Below, in pieces: positions 1-5,832 of a stretch of DNA of 6,242 nucleotides. The translations under genes were made by a program, and so were the position numbers. The notes beneath the pieces were generated by a model. It was not told where the DNA came from and did no database searches. It worked only from the letters and a program-made list of their open reading frames with translations. Origin of the DNA: Chloroflexaceae bacterium (GTDB lineage Bacteria; Chloroflexota; Chloroflexia; Chloroflexales; Chloroflexaceae); NCBI GenBank assembly GCA_026417815.1, contig JAOACN010000650.1:1-6242 (forward strand). The letters run 5' to 3'. Each line of letters begins with the position of its first letter. Within the stretch, counting starts at the first letter, position 1.

Positions 1-266
1 GCATCGGGCGGGGGTGTGGGGAAACCAGGTTTCCCCGCCTCCCTCCGGGCGGGGGGGGGGGGGCGGCACGTCGGGCATCGGGCGGGGGTGTGGGGAAACC
101 AGGTTTCCCCACCTCCCTCCAGGCGGCGGCGGGGCCGCGGCACGTCGGGCATCGGGCGGGGGTGTGGGGAAACCAGGTTTCCCCACCTCCCTCCAGGCGG
201 CGGCGAGACCGCAGCAAGTCGGGCATCGGGCGGGGGCATGGGGAAACCGGGTTTCCCCACCTCACC
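1..266. repeat. 74-bp tandem repeat array with a conserved palindrome in each unit
   Basis: Units start at 1, 75, 149 and 223. The first three are exactly 74 bp, and the fourth stays similar only to about 262. Each contains the 19-bp inverted repeat GGGGAAACCAGGTTTCCCC (18-36, 92-110, 166-184, 240-258). Both 9-bp arms are identical in all four copies, and only the centre base changes (A to G in unit 4). In units 2 and 3 the palindrome extends to 11-bp arms. Upstream of it, units 2-4 carry four G-runs (73-95, 147-169, 221-243) that fit the G3+N1-7 quadruplex pattern. Unit 1 also has a run of 13 G at 51-63. The apparent open frames here are products of the repeat and have no ribosome-binding site or recognisable protein. 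The array probably continues beyond the left edge. The last palindrome lies 8 bp past the carotenoid oxygenase stop and could act as a 3' hairpin for it, although no T-tract follows. Confidence 0.93.
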
Positions 267-1802
267 TTACGGGAAGTAGACCCGCGAGGTGAACGCGCCG
301 TGCAAGCCGTGGGGGATGTGGTGGCCGAGAGAGAGCCTCGCCAGGGGGCCCCGGGCGGGGCGCCGGGCGTCAAGGATCACCAGGTCGGACTCGTGGCGCG
401 CGGCGTCATAGACCAGGGCCAGCAGCCAGCCGTCATCTTCGGTGGGGCTGCTGTTGCGCTCCGGGTCGCCACTGTCGGGCGAGACGGCGCCGGCAACGGC
501 GGCGCTCCGGGGTCTGGGCACGAAGACAGGCTCGCTGACGAAGCCGCGCGGCGCCGCGCTCCACAGTTCCTGCGCTCCGCTCTCCAGGTCGAGCTTCCAG
601 ATCGCCTGCAAGGGGCCGTTCCCTTCGGGCGCGTCGGCAGCCGCCAGGTAGACATAGCGGTATGGACGCCCCACCTTTGCCGGATGCAGTACGGGAAACT
701 CGCAGGCGCGCTGGTCAAAGGTCCGGCACCGCACCGCGCCCGAACGCAGGTCCAGTATCGTCCGGGTGAGTTTGCCGGGCGGCAGGGCGGCGAAGTCGAT
801 CTGGCGGAAGTTGGTCCGCGGGTCAATCCCGACGTAGGAGGCGTACCAGACCGAATCGATCACCAGCACATCACCGTCTTCAAAGGCGTTGGCGTGGTGC
901 CAGACAAACCCGCCGGGGACGCGGAAGGCGCGTGGCGCGCCCACGCTCGGGTGGCGCGGCAGGACGATGATGGTCGAGGGCCGGCCGGGCTGCGAGGCCA
1001 GGCCCTGGGCCGCGCTCTGCAGGCCGAGGGCGTATGGTAGCGCGTCGTAGCGCACGGGGTTCTGGATGAAAATGGCGAAGCGCGGTGTAATCGCCACATC
1101 GTGCAGAAAGGCGAAGCGGTCGATCTCAAAGGCATTGTGCCGGACGAGGCGAAAGGCCGGGTCGAATTCGTAGAGGTTGAGGGTGGTAGAAAGCCCCGGC
1201 TTGAGGCCAAAGTTCACCAGGGCCGGCGCTCCGTCGTCCCAGGGAGAGGCGGGATCGATATGGTAGTGGGCGGCAAAGGCGTCGCCGGGGCGCAGCACGC
1301 CTTCGAGGCGGTCGAGGCCGAGGGTGTCGAGGGTCAGCGGATCGAGGCGATGCGGTTCGGCGGCCTCCCAGAGGGCCAGAAGCCGCCCGGCCCAGGGCAG
1401 CGCCCCCGTGTTGGCGACATTCTTGAGCCGCAGGTCGAGGGCGTTGGCCAGCCACCCGCCGGGGCGCTGGGTGCCAAACACGCCGCGGTAGAGCGGTCTG
1501 CCGGCCCGTTGCTCGGCGAGGAAGCCTTCGGTGCGCACGAAACGATTGCGGTAGTAGGCTTGCCCGTCACGGAAGCTGATGGCCACGACCATGCCATCCC
1601 CATCGAAGGGATGGTGTACCGGGTAGCCAGCAACGTCGAGCAAGCCGGGGCCGTTGCGGTAGAGGGTGCCGTGTAACTCGACGGGAACGTGACCTTCGAT
1701 ATGCTCGATCCAGAAGCTATGTTCCTCGGGCTGCGACTCATAGCCGCGGGCCCAGTCACTGAGCAAGGTGGCGCCTGCCTCGGGCAGGGTCAAGGTCATC
1801 AC
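267..1802 (-). CDS. Carotenoid cleavage oxygenase (RPE65/apocarotenoid oxygenase family)
   Basis: This 511-residue protein belongs to the non-haem iron carotenoid oxygenases, which use O2 to cleave a polyene double bond and give aldehydes or ketones. The fold is a seven-bladed propeller with iron held by four histidines. They are visible here as H179 (AHYHIDP), H234 (FLHDV), H302 or H303 (WHHANAFEDGD) and H501 (HGLHGAF). Other family marks are RNGPG near 50, FDGDGM near 66-71, NVANT near 128, WEAAEPHRLD near 145-154 and EFPVLHP near 368. The length is close to the roughly 490 residues of the cyanobacterial retinal-forming enzyme. Residues about 432-454 form a polar low-complexity stretch just before EDDGWLL, which looks like an insertion into a surface loop. 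The exact substrate and cleavage site cannot be read from sequence. The start is GTG at 1802, with AAAGGA (1811-1816) 8 nt upstream. An ATG immediately follows at 1799 and is an equally possible start (11 nt spacing). The enzyme is probably cytosolic or membrane-associated, as no signal peptide is seen. Confidence 0.95.
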   Translation of the reverse strand: MMTLTLPEAGATLLSDWARGYESQPEEHSFWIEHIEGHVPVELHGTLYRNGPGLLDVAGYPVHHPFDGDGMVVAISFRDGQAYYRNRFVRTEGFLAEQRAGRPLYRGVFGTQRPGGWLANALDLRLKNVANTGALPWAGRLLALWEAAEPHRLDPLTLDTLGLDRLEGVLRPGDAFAAHYHIDPASPWDDGAPALVNFGLKPGLSTTLNLYEFDPAFRLVRHNAFEIDRFAFLHDVAITPRFAIFIQNPVRYDALPYALGLQSAAQGLASQPGRPSTIIVLPRHPSVGAPRAFRVPGGFVWHHANAFEDGDVLVIDSVWYASYVGIDPRTNFRQIDFAALPPGKLTRTILDLRSGAVRCRTFDQRACEFPVLHPAKVGRPYRYVYLAAADAPEGNGPLQAIWKLDLESGAQELWSAAPRGFVSEPVFVPRPRSAAVAGAVSPDSGDPERNSSPTEDDGWLLALVYDAARHESDLVILDARRPARGPLARLSLGHHIPHGLHGAFTSRVYFP

Positions 1803-1843
1803 GGAAGGGGTCCTTTCCAGGTGTCAGGGGAGGCCCGGGGGAA

Positions 1844-1862
1844 GCAGGGGCGAAGCCCCCGC
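1844..1862 (-). promoter_or_regulatory. GC-rich hairpin in the leader of the carotenoid oxygenase gene
   Basis: In the minus-strand transcript, arms GGGGC (1855-1859) and GCCCC (1847-1851) enclose a UUC loop. The stem can be lengthened to 8 bp by a G-U wobble and two more GC pairs. It lies about 40 nt upstream of the start codon and about 30 nt downstream of the promoter-like sequence. It does not cover the ribosome-binding site. Its role is unknown, and it may simply be a stable leader structure. Confidence 0.4.
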
Positions 1863-1891
1863 GTCCCCCGCCCAGATGAAGGGTCGTTGCA

Positions 1892-1919
1892 TTAATAATT
1901 GTACCTGAATACCTGAAAA
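1892..1919 (-). promoter_or_regulatory. Candidate promoter and tandem 8-mer operator of the carotenoid oxygenase gene
   Basis: This is the only AT-rich stretch in the gap. Read on the minus strand, a TTTTCA -35-like hexamer (1914-1919) and a TATTAA -10-like hexamer (1892-1897) are separated by 16 bp. Each matches consensus at 4 of 6 positions. TACAAT (1898-1903) is an alternative -10. Overlapping the -35 and spacer are two perfect back-to-back copies of TTCAGGTA (plus strand TACCTGAA at 1902-1909 and 1910-1917), a typical form for a direct-repeat operator. The regulator cannot be identified from this sequence. Confidence 0.45.
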
Positions 1920-1943
1920 GGGACCCCGGCGGAGCCAACGTAG

Positions 1944-1980
1944 CCCCGTCGAGCCGCCCCGCCGGGGCGGCTCGACGGGG
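1944..1980 (-). terminator. 17-bp perfect hairpin after the LysM gene
   Basis: Arms 1944-1960 and 1964-1980 are exact reverse complements, all but six pairs being GC, with a 3-nt loop (1961-1963). The stem begins 14 bp after the LysM stop codon. It is by far the strongest hairpin in the window. No T-tract follows on the minus strand, so it is not a classical intrinsic terminator. It may pause polymerase or protect the 3' end of the mRNA. Confidence 0.7.
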
Positions 1981-1994
1981 CGGGGCACGGTTCC

Positions 1995-3176
1995 CTACGG
2001 GATGTAAATTCGCACCCCGGGGAAGATCAGGTCGGGGTCAGGGCCAAGCACGTTGCGGTTGGCGTGGAAGATCTCGGGCCAGAGAAGCTCGTTGCCGTAG
2101 GCCCGCAGGGCGATCCAGCGCAGGTAGTCGTGGGGCTGGATGGTGTAGAAGCTCTGGCGCGCGATGGGTCCGCGGGCAGGGAGCCTCGCCGGGGCCGCCG
2201 GGCGCACGGCGGCAATTCGCGGCAGCACCAGGCGCTGACCGGGGCGGAGCAGGTTGGGGTTGCTGCCGATGACGCCGAAATTGGCGTCCCATATGGCCGG
2301 AGCGAAGCGCGTGGTTCCGTAGAAGCGCAACGAGATGCTGCTCAGCGTGTCCCCGGCTCGCACCACATAGACCGCAGCGGTGATCCGCGCCGGGCGGGTG
2401 ACAACACCGCCAGCGGGGCGACCGGGGCCGGCGGGAGGCACGGCGCCGATCTGGCCCCCGAAGGGTACGCCGTCCTGGTAGCCGGGGGGTTGCACATAGC
2501 CGGGTGGCGGTGGAGGCTGCGGGGCCGGCGCCGCAGGTTGCTCTGGCGGTGGGGGAGGTGGAATGATCTGGTCGGCCAGGGTGATCGCGGGCAGGGTCAC
2601 GGTCGCCGGGGTGTAGGCAAACGCCGCGTCGGGCAGGCGGTTCACAGTGGTGAAACTGACCGCTTCCGGGCGAGCGGCGGCGACGGGAGCCGGCTCTTCG
2701 GCCAGTTCAAAGGCCGGAAACGCGACCGGCGCCGCGGCAGGGCCGGTGACGATGCTTGCCAGCATTGCCGCATCTTCGGCGGTAGGAGCCGCGAGCAGGC
2801 TGGCGAGGAGGGCCTGATCGGCAGCCGCGGCGGAAGCCTGGTCAGCGAGCGTGTGGACAGCGGGGACCAGGGCGGCGGCCAGGGTTGGCGTCACGCGCTC
2901 GCGGGCGGCCCACACGGGGGTGACCCCCACACTGGCCACGGCGATCCCGCCTGCCAGCAGGACCACCGCAGCGCCTCCGAGCAGGCGCGAGGTCGTTCGC
3001 GCCCCGAGCCGGGCGCTAGCCCGGCGGACCGACCCCGGGGGGCGCTGCGGCGCCAGTCGCGCGGCGGCGGACCAGGGCGACGCGCTCGCCGTGGTCGTGA
3101 GCAGGCCCTCGAGGAGCGCACCCTCGGCGCCGGCTGGCGCGGGAGCTCGAAGACCCGCAGTGGCTTTGGCATCCAT
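1995..3176 (-). CDS. Membrane-anchored protein with two C-terminal LysM domains
   Basis: The 393-residue protein has, in order: an Ala-rich, Arg-containing N-terminus (1-64); one hydrophobic helix at about 65-87 (LLGGAAVVLLAGGIAVASVG); an Ala-rich stretch to about 165; a Pro-rich linker at about 205-260 with runs of five to six prolines; and two LysM modules at about 270-319 (YVVRAGDTLSSIS to LVLP) and 343-393 (YTIQPHDYLRWIA to IYIP). LysM modules bind N-acetylglucosamine-containing glycans such as peptidoglycan. The arginines before the helix (51, 52, 56, 60, 64) suggest that the N-terminus stays inside and the LysM end faces the envelope. The linker would span the distance between them. The second LysM has lost the usual GDTL turn (HDYL). 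No catalytic domain is seen. The ATG at 3176 has AAGGAG (3183-3188) 6 nt upstream. It sits next to a gp19-like gene, and LysM proteins do occur in contractile injection systems, but those usually lack this membrane anchor and proline linker. Confidence 0.87.
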   Translation of the reverse strand: MDAKATAGLRAPAPAGAEGALLEGLLTTTASASPWSAAARLAPQRPPGSVRRASARLGARTTSRLLGGAAVVLLAGGIAVASVGVTPVWAARERVTPTLAAALVPAVHTLADQASAAAADQALLASLLAAPTAEDAAMLASIVTGPAAAPVAFPAFELAEEPAPVAAARPEAVSFTTVNRLPDAAFAYTPATVTLPAITLADQIIPPPPPPEQPAAPAPQPPPPPGYVQPPGYQDGVPFGGQIGAVPPAGPGRPAGGVVTRPARITAAVYVVRAGDTLSSISLRFYGTTRFAPAIWDANFGVIGSNPNLLRPGQRLVLPRIAAVRPAAPARLPARGPIARQSFYTIQPHDYLRWIALRAYGNELLWPEIFHANRNVLGPDPDLIFPGVRIYIP

Positions 3177-3223
3177 GGCATACTCCTTCTCTCACGGGGC
3201 CCTGCGCCCCTGAGCGTGTTCAG

Positions 3224-3251
3224 AGCATAGCACACTCGCGCCGATGGTCAA
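3224..3251 (-). promoter_or_regulatory. Promoter of the LysM gene (sigma70-like, extended -10)
   Basis: On the minus strand, TTGACC (3246-3251, 5 of 6 to consensus) and TATGCT (3224-3229, 4 of 6) are 16 bp apart. The -10 hexamer is directly preceded by TGC, the extended -10 TGn motif. This places the transcript start near 3217, about 40 nt before the ATG at 3176. It is the best promoter match in the window, and it lies just after a terminator-like hairpin. Confidence 0.6.
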
Positions 3252-3263
3252 GAGGCATGAGAA

Positions 3264-3294
3264 ACCCGCGAAGGAACCGTGGTTCTCCGCGGGT
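3264..3294 (-). terminator. Terminator-like compound hairpin between the gp19-like and LysM genes
   Basis: Outer arms ACCCGCG (3264-3270) and CGCGGGT (3288-3294) enclose a second inner stem, GAACC (3274-3278) with GGTTC (3281-3285), separated by a small internal loop. On the minus strand the stem is followed by TTCTC, extending the T that closes the arm. This is the nearest thing to a T-tract after any hairpin here. It ends 12 bp before the -35 of the LysM promoter, so it would insulate that gene from transcription coming from upstream. Confidence 0.55.
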
Positions 3295-3361
3295 GCGCGA
3301 TTACCGTATCCGGAAACTTAGGATTATTACTACAACGGGACTTCCCGCTGGAGGGGAGGCT

Positions 3362-3382
3362 CGGAGGGGCTGCGCCCCTCCG
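3362..3382 (-). terminator. 9-bp perfect hairpin after the gp19-like gene
   Basis: Arms CGGAGGGGC (3362-3370) and GCCCCTCCG (3374-3382) enclose a 3-nt loop. It lies 12 bp past the stop codon. No T-tract follows. It resembles the hairpin after bchE in design: a G-rich 5' arm, 3-nt loop and C-rich 3' arm. Confidence 0.55.
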
Positions 3383-3394
3383 CATCGGAAGCGG

Positions 3395-3823
3395 TCAGGC
3401 CTGCCGGATGGCCTCGTAGACAATCTCCAGCGTATCAATTTTGTTGCCATCACCGTCGGCGCGAGCCACTTCCCACATCGACGGCCAGGCGCCGCTGAAG
3501 CGCCAGCGGCCCTTCACGTGCCCGAAGCGATCGAGTTCGATAATCGAGCCATCGTGGCGCACCGGATGGCCACTCGCGGTCATCTCTTCCCACTCAATCA
3601 GCGACTGATCGAGGGTAACGCCGTTTGAAAGGCGGATCACCATATCATGGCCCGGCTCCGCCAGGTCGAGCAGGCTGATCTCGTCATCGCCAATGTAGAA
3701 CTCGATCGGGTCCTCGTAGCCGTGCAGACCTACGCACTCACGAAAAGCCGCGCAGGGCACCCCCTCGACTTCAACGATAAAGCGATACTCGCGCAGGTTG
3801 CTCGGTAACAGGATGTTCCGCAT
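3395..3823 (-). CDS. Phage tail-tube family protein (T4 gp19-like)
   Basis: This 142-residue protein matches the conserved phage-tail region family (T4 gp19-like), whose members form the inner tube of contractile tails and extracellular injection systems. Landmarks are a REYRFIVEVEGV strand near 11-22, FRECVGL near 27-33, a charged EFYIGDDE near 41-48, IRLSNGVTLDQSLIEWEE at 63-80, DGSIIELDRFG at 91-101, and RWRFSGAWPSMWE near 106-118, followed by a DGN turn and a TLEIVYE final strand. Length and motif order are normal for the family, so it looks intact. The ATG at 3823 is chosen because GGAGG lies 7 nt upstream. The in-frame ATG at 3829 would be only 1 nt from it. The 5' extension of the frame to 3937 has no family similarity. 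No sheath, baseplate or AAA+ gene is nearby in the window. It may be part of a dispersed system or an orphan. Translation may be limited by a hairpin over its ribosome-binding site. Confidence 0.87.
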   Translation of the reverse strand: MRNILLPSNLREYRFIVEVEGVPCAAFRECVGLHGYEDPIEFYIGDDEISLLDLAEPGHDMVIRLSNGVTLDQSLIEWEEMTASGHPVRHDGSIIELDRFGHVKGRWRFSGAWPSMWEVARADGDGNKIDTLEIVYEAIRQA

Positions 3824-3830
3824 CACCATA

Positions 3831-3850
3831 CCTCCTCGCTGGTGAGGAGG
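3831..3850 (-). promoter_or_regulatory. Hairpin sequestering the ribosome-binding site of the gp19-like gene
   Basis: In the transcript CCUCCUC (3850-3844) pairs perfectly with GAGGAGG (3837-3831) across a 6-nt loop. The second arm is the Shine-Dalgarno sequence of the gene starting at 3823. All seven Shine-Dalgarno bases are paired, so the hairpin would need to open before ribosomes bind. The sequence alone cannot say whether temperature, a protein or an RNA opens it. Confidence 0.55.
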
Positions 3851-3969
3851 GCGGCGGGAGTCAGGAGCCCCCGCTCCCTGCCCCAACCCTGTCTCGCGCG
3901 GCACACCAACACCTGGACCCGTTACAGACAACGGCAAGGCATTCCGAAGCTGTGAACCTTTATTGAGTC

Positions 3970-3975
3970 AGTATA
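3970..3975 (-). promoter_or_regulatory. Possible -10 element upstream of the gp19-like gene
   Basis: TATACT on the minus strand matches the -10 consensus at 5 of 6 positions and sits in the only AT-rich stretch of the gap between bchE and the gp19-like gene. No good -35 is found 15-19 bp upstream, and the leader would be about 140 nt. This is weak evidence. Confidence 0.25.
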
Positions 3976-4053
3976 ATGCACCGCGGCATTCGGGACGGAA
4001 AAGAAAGCTACCGTCGGGGTTATGAGACCTTTACCGTTGCGCCACAGACGAAC

Positions 4054-4076
4054 CGGGGAGGGCAGCGCCCTCCCCG
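4054..4076 (-). terminator. 10-bp perfect hairpin after bchE
   Basis: Arms CGGGGAGGGC (4054-4063) and GCCCTCCCCG (4067-4076) enclose a 3-nt loop, 20 bp downstream of the bchE stop codon. There is no T-tract after it on the minus strand. It probably ends or stabilises the bchE message. Confidence 0.6.
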
Positions 4077-4096
4077 ATTGCCATTCCGCGGGAGAC

Positions 4097-5731
4097 TCAG
4101 CAGCCTACCTGCTTATTGGGATCGCGGAGCGGCAGGTTGAGCGGATTTTCGGCCTGATCGCGGATCAGTTCAGGATCGATGCCTCTGGGAATGGCGCCGC
4201 CGAAGGTCGTATCGGCCACCAGTTCGGGGCGCTCCTCCTTGAGGCGGGCGATCTCCTCGCGGGTGAACACGCGGCTCTCATCGAAGCCCAGGTCAACCTG
4301 CACCGAGGCGCCCTTCATATGGATGCGCCCGATATCGTAGAATCGTTTCTCGAAGGTCGTCTTGGCGAAGGCGCGCAGACAACCGAGCATATACTTGCGC
4401 TTGGTCTTATCCTTGATGAAGGGATACTCCAGGAACGCCTTGCGCATGTAGAAGCGGGCGTAGTTGCGCAGCACGCCTTTGAGCACCTGCTCGCGCTCCA
4501 TCAACTCGGGCTTCATAATCGGGGTGACGAAGTTGTACTTGGAGTAGTCGCGCACCTCGACCCGATCACCCAGTTCCTCGAACAGTTCGGCGAAGGGCCA
4601 GGGGGTGTACATGTTCCAGTTGGCCATGTCCACCTTCCAATCGAGGGCCATGCGGTAGGTCTCCTCGATCGTCTCGGGGGTTTCGTTCTCCAACCCCATG
4701 ATGAACTGGGCCTCGGCGACCATGCCCGCTTCCTGGATGAGGCGAATGGCGGTCTTGTTCTGCTCGATGGTCGTCTGCTTGCGGAAGATTTCCAGGTTCA
4801 TCTGGGCCGCGGCTTCGGTGCCCAGTGAGATGTGCATCAACCCGGCCCGGCGCCAGAGGGGCAGCAGATCCTTGTCGCGCATAATATCGGTAACGCGGGT
4901 GTTGATGCCCCACAGCACCGGCAGCTTCCGGCGGGCCAACTCTTCGCACAGGGCGGTGAACTTCTTGCGGTTGAGCGTGGGCTCCTCGTCGGCCAGGATG
5001 AAGAACCCGACCTTGTAGTCGCGCACCAGCGACTCGATCTCATCAACGAACTTGATCGGGTTGCGCGAGCGGTAGCGCCGCCAGAACTTCCACTGCGAGC
5101 AGAAGCGGCAGGTGAAGGGGCAGCCGCGGGCGAAGTTCGGCACCGCCACCCGCACGTTCAGCGGCACGTAGATGTACTTGTCCCAGTCGAGCAGGCTCCA
5201 ATCGGGGGACAGGGTGTCGAGGTCGGCGATGGGGTCACTGGCCGGGGTGGCGACGACCTTGCCCTCTTCCAGGTAGGCGATGCCGCGGATGTTGGGGCGG
5301 TCCTTCAGATCCGATCCGGCCTCGATGCTGCGCATCAGGTTGACGATGATCTCTTCGCCCTCGCCACGCACGATATAGTCGATCCAGGGCGCCTCGCTGA
5401 AGACCTGGGTGTACATGAACGTGGGATGGATGCCGCCAAGGATCAGTCTGGCGTTGGGCCGTTCTTCGCGGGCGATCTTCAGCGTATCCTGGGCCTTGAG
5501 AATCATGGGCGTGATCGCCGTGGCCATGATCACGTCGGGCTGGTTGATGCGGATGATCTGGCGCAACTGGTCGTCGGGGATGTGGAAGGTCATCGCATCA
5601 ACAAAGCGGATGTTGTCGTAGCCTGCCTGCTTCAGGGCGCCGCCGATGTAGGGCACCCAACTCGGCGGCCAGTTTCCGGCAATCTCGGCCCCGCCCGCGT
5701 GATAGTTCGGCTGGATCATCATGATCCGCAT
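4097..5731 (-). CDS. bchE: Anaerobic Mg-protoporphyrin IX monomethyl ester cyclase BchE
   Basis: BchE forms the isocyclic fifth ring of bacteriochlorophyll without oxygen, turning Mg-protoporphyrin IX monomethyl ester into protochlorophyllide. It is a cobalamin-dependent radical SAM enzyme whose ring oxygen comes from water. The 544-residue protein has a B12-binding-like N-terminal domain (about 1-140, starting MRIMMIQPNYHAGG, with LILGGIHPT near 96-104). The radical SAM motif is CxxxCxxC at C204, C208 and C211, within RGCPFTCRFCSQW. The rest of the radical SAM barrel follows (ADEEPTLN near 247, SLGTEA near 302, FIMGLENETPETIEET near 343-358) and then a C-terminal helical part. The length is normal for the family. 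ATG at 5731 is chosen because AAGGGAG (5738-5744) lies 6 nt upstream and family similarity begins there. The frame stays open to 5806 but without similarity. It follows bchJ by 102 bp. No clear promoter is seen in that gap. Confidence 0.96.
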   Translation of the reverse strand: MRIMMIQPNYHAGGAEIAGNWPPSWVPYIGGALKQAGYDNIRFVDAMTFHIPDDQLRQIIRINQPDVIMATAITPMILKAQDTLKIAREERPNARLILGGIHPTFMYTQVFSEAPWIDYIVRGEGEEIIVNLMRSIEAGSDLKDRPNIRGIAYLEEGKVVATPASDPIADLDTLSPDWSLLDWDKYIYVPLNVRVAVPNFARGCPFTCRFCSQWKFWRRYRSRNPIKFVDEIESLVRDYKVGFFILADEEPTLNRKKFTALCEELARRKLPVLWGINTRVTDIMRDKDLLPLWRRAGLMHISLGTEAAAQMNLEIFRKQTTIEQNKTAIRLIQEAGMVAEAQFIMGLENETPETIEETYRMALDWKVDMANWNMYTPWPFAELFEELGDRVEVRDYSKYNFVTPIMKPELMEREQVLKGVLRNYARFYMRKAFLEYPFIKDKTKRKYMLGCLRAFAKTTFEKRFYDIGRIHMKGASVQVDLGFDESRVFTREEIARLKEERPELVADTTFGGAIPRGIDPELIRDQAENPLNLPLRDPNKQVGC

Positions 5732-5807
5732 ACTGGTCTCCCTTTTGGCTTGGGGGGTGGCGCCCCGCATCCCTGCGACAGAGTCTGAACTACGTAGACC
5801 ACACAAT

Positions 5808-5832
5808 GCCGGGAAGGCCGTTCCTTCCCGGC
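5808..5832 (-). terminator. Hairpin between bchJ and bchE
   Basis: Arms GCCGGGAAGG (5808-5817) and CCTTCCCGGC (5823-5832) are perfect complements with a 5-nt loop. The stem starts 1 nt after the bchJ stop codon. It is followed on the minus strand by ATTGTGTGG, not a real T-tract. It may terminate partially or mark a processing or stability point, which would give bchJ and bchE different mRNA levels. Confidence 0.55.

Noticed and set aside
1..266. Reading the repeat array as a CRISPR
   Set aside because: The period is uniform and the would-be spacers are nearly identical between units, so it is a plain tandem repeat. No cas gene is present.
14..292. Open reading frames with Gly/Pro-rich products through the tandem repeats
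   Set aside because: They follow the 74-bp repeat, have no ribosome-binding site, occur in more than one frame with similar composition, and resemble no protein.
90..1040. Long plus-strand open frame of 316 codons
   Set aside because: It begins in the repeats and then runs opposite the carotenoid oxygenase gene. High GC leaves the opposite strand open by chance, and the product has no recognisable domain.
2064..3230. Long plus-strand open frame opposite the LysM gene
   Set aside because: It is a GC-driven mirror of the LysM gene. The minus-strand product has clear LysM motifs and a good ribosome-binding site, while this one shows only Arg/Gly-rich sequence.
1995..3823. LysM plus gp19-like genes as a contractile injection-system operon
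   Set aside because: A terminator-like hairpin and a separate promoter lie between them, the LysM protein is membrane-anchored, and no other injection-system gene is visible. Kept only as an open question.
3824..3937. N-terminal extension of the gp19-like frame up to 3937
   Set aside because: The added residues have no family similarity and are Pro/Gly/Arg-rich. A well-placed Shine-Dalgarno sequence supports the start at 3823.
3972..3977. Perfect TATAAT on the plus strand
   Set aside because: No -35 hexamer at a proper distance, and no plus-strand gene downstream. It overlaps the weak minus-strand -10 candidate. An antisense transcript into bchE cannot be excluded but is unsupported.
4832..5788. 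Plus-strand open frames opposite bchE (also 4022-4828)
   Set aside because: They mirror bchE, which is unmistakable on the minus strand. No independent start signal or family match was seen.
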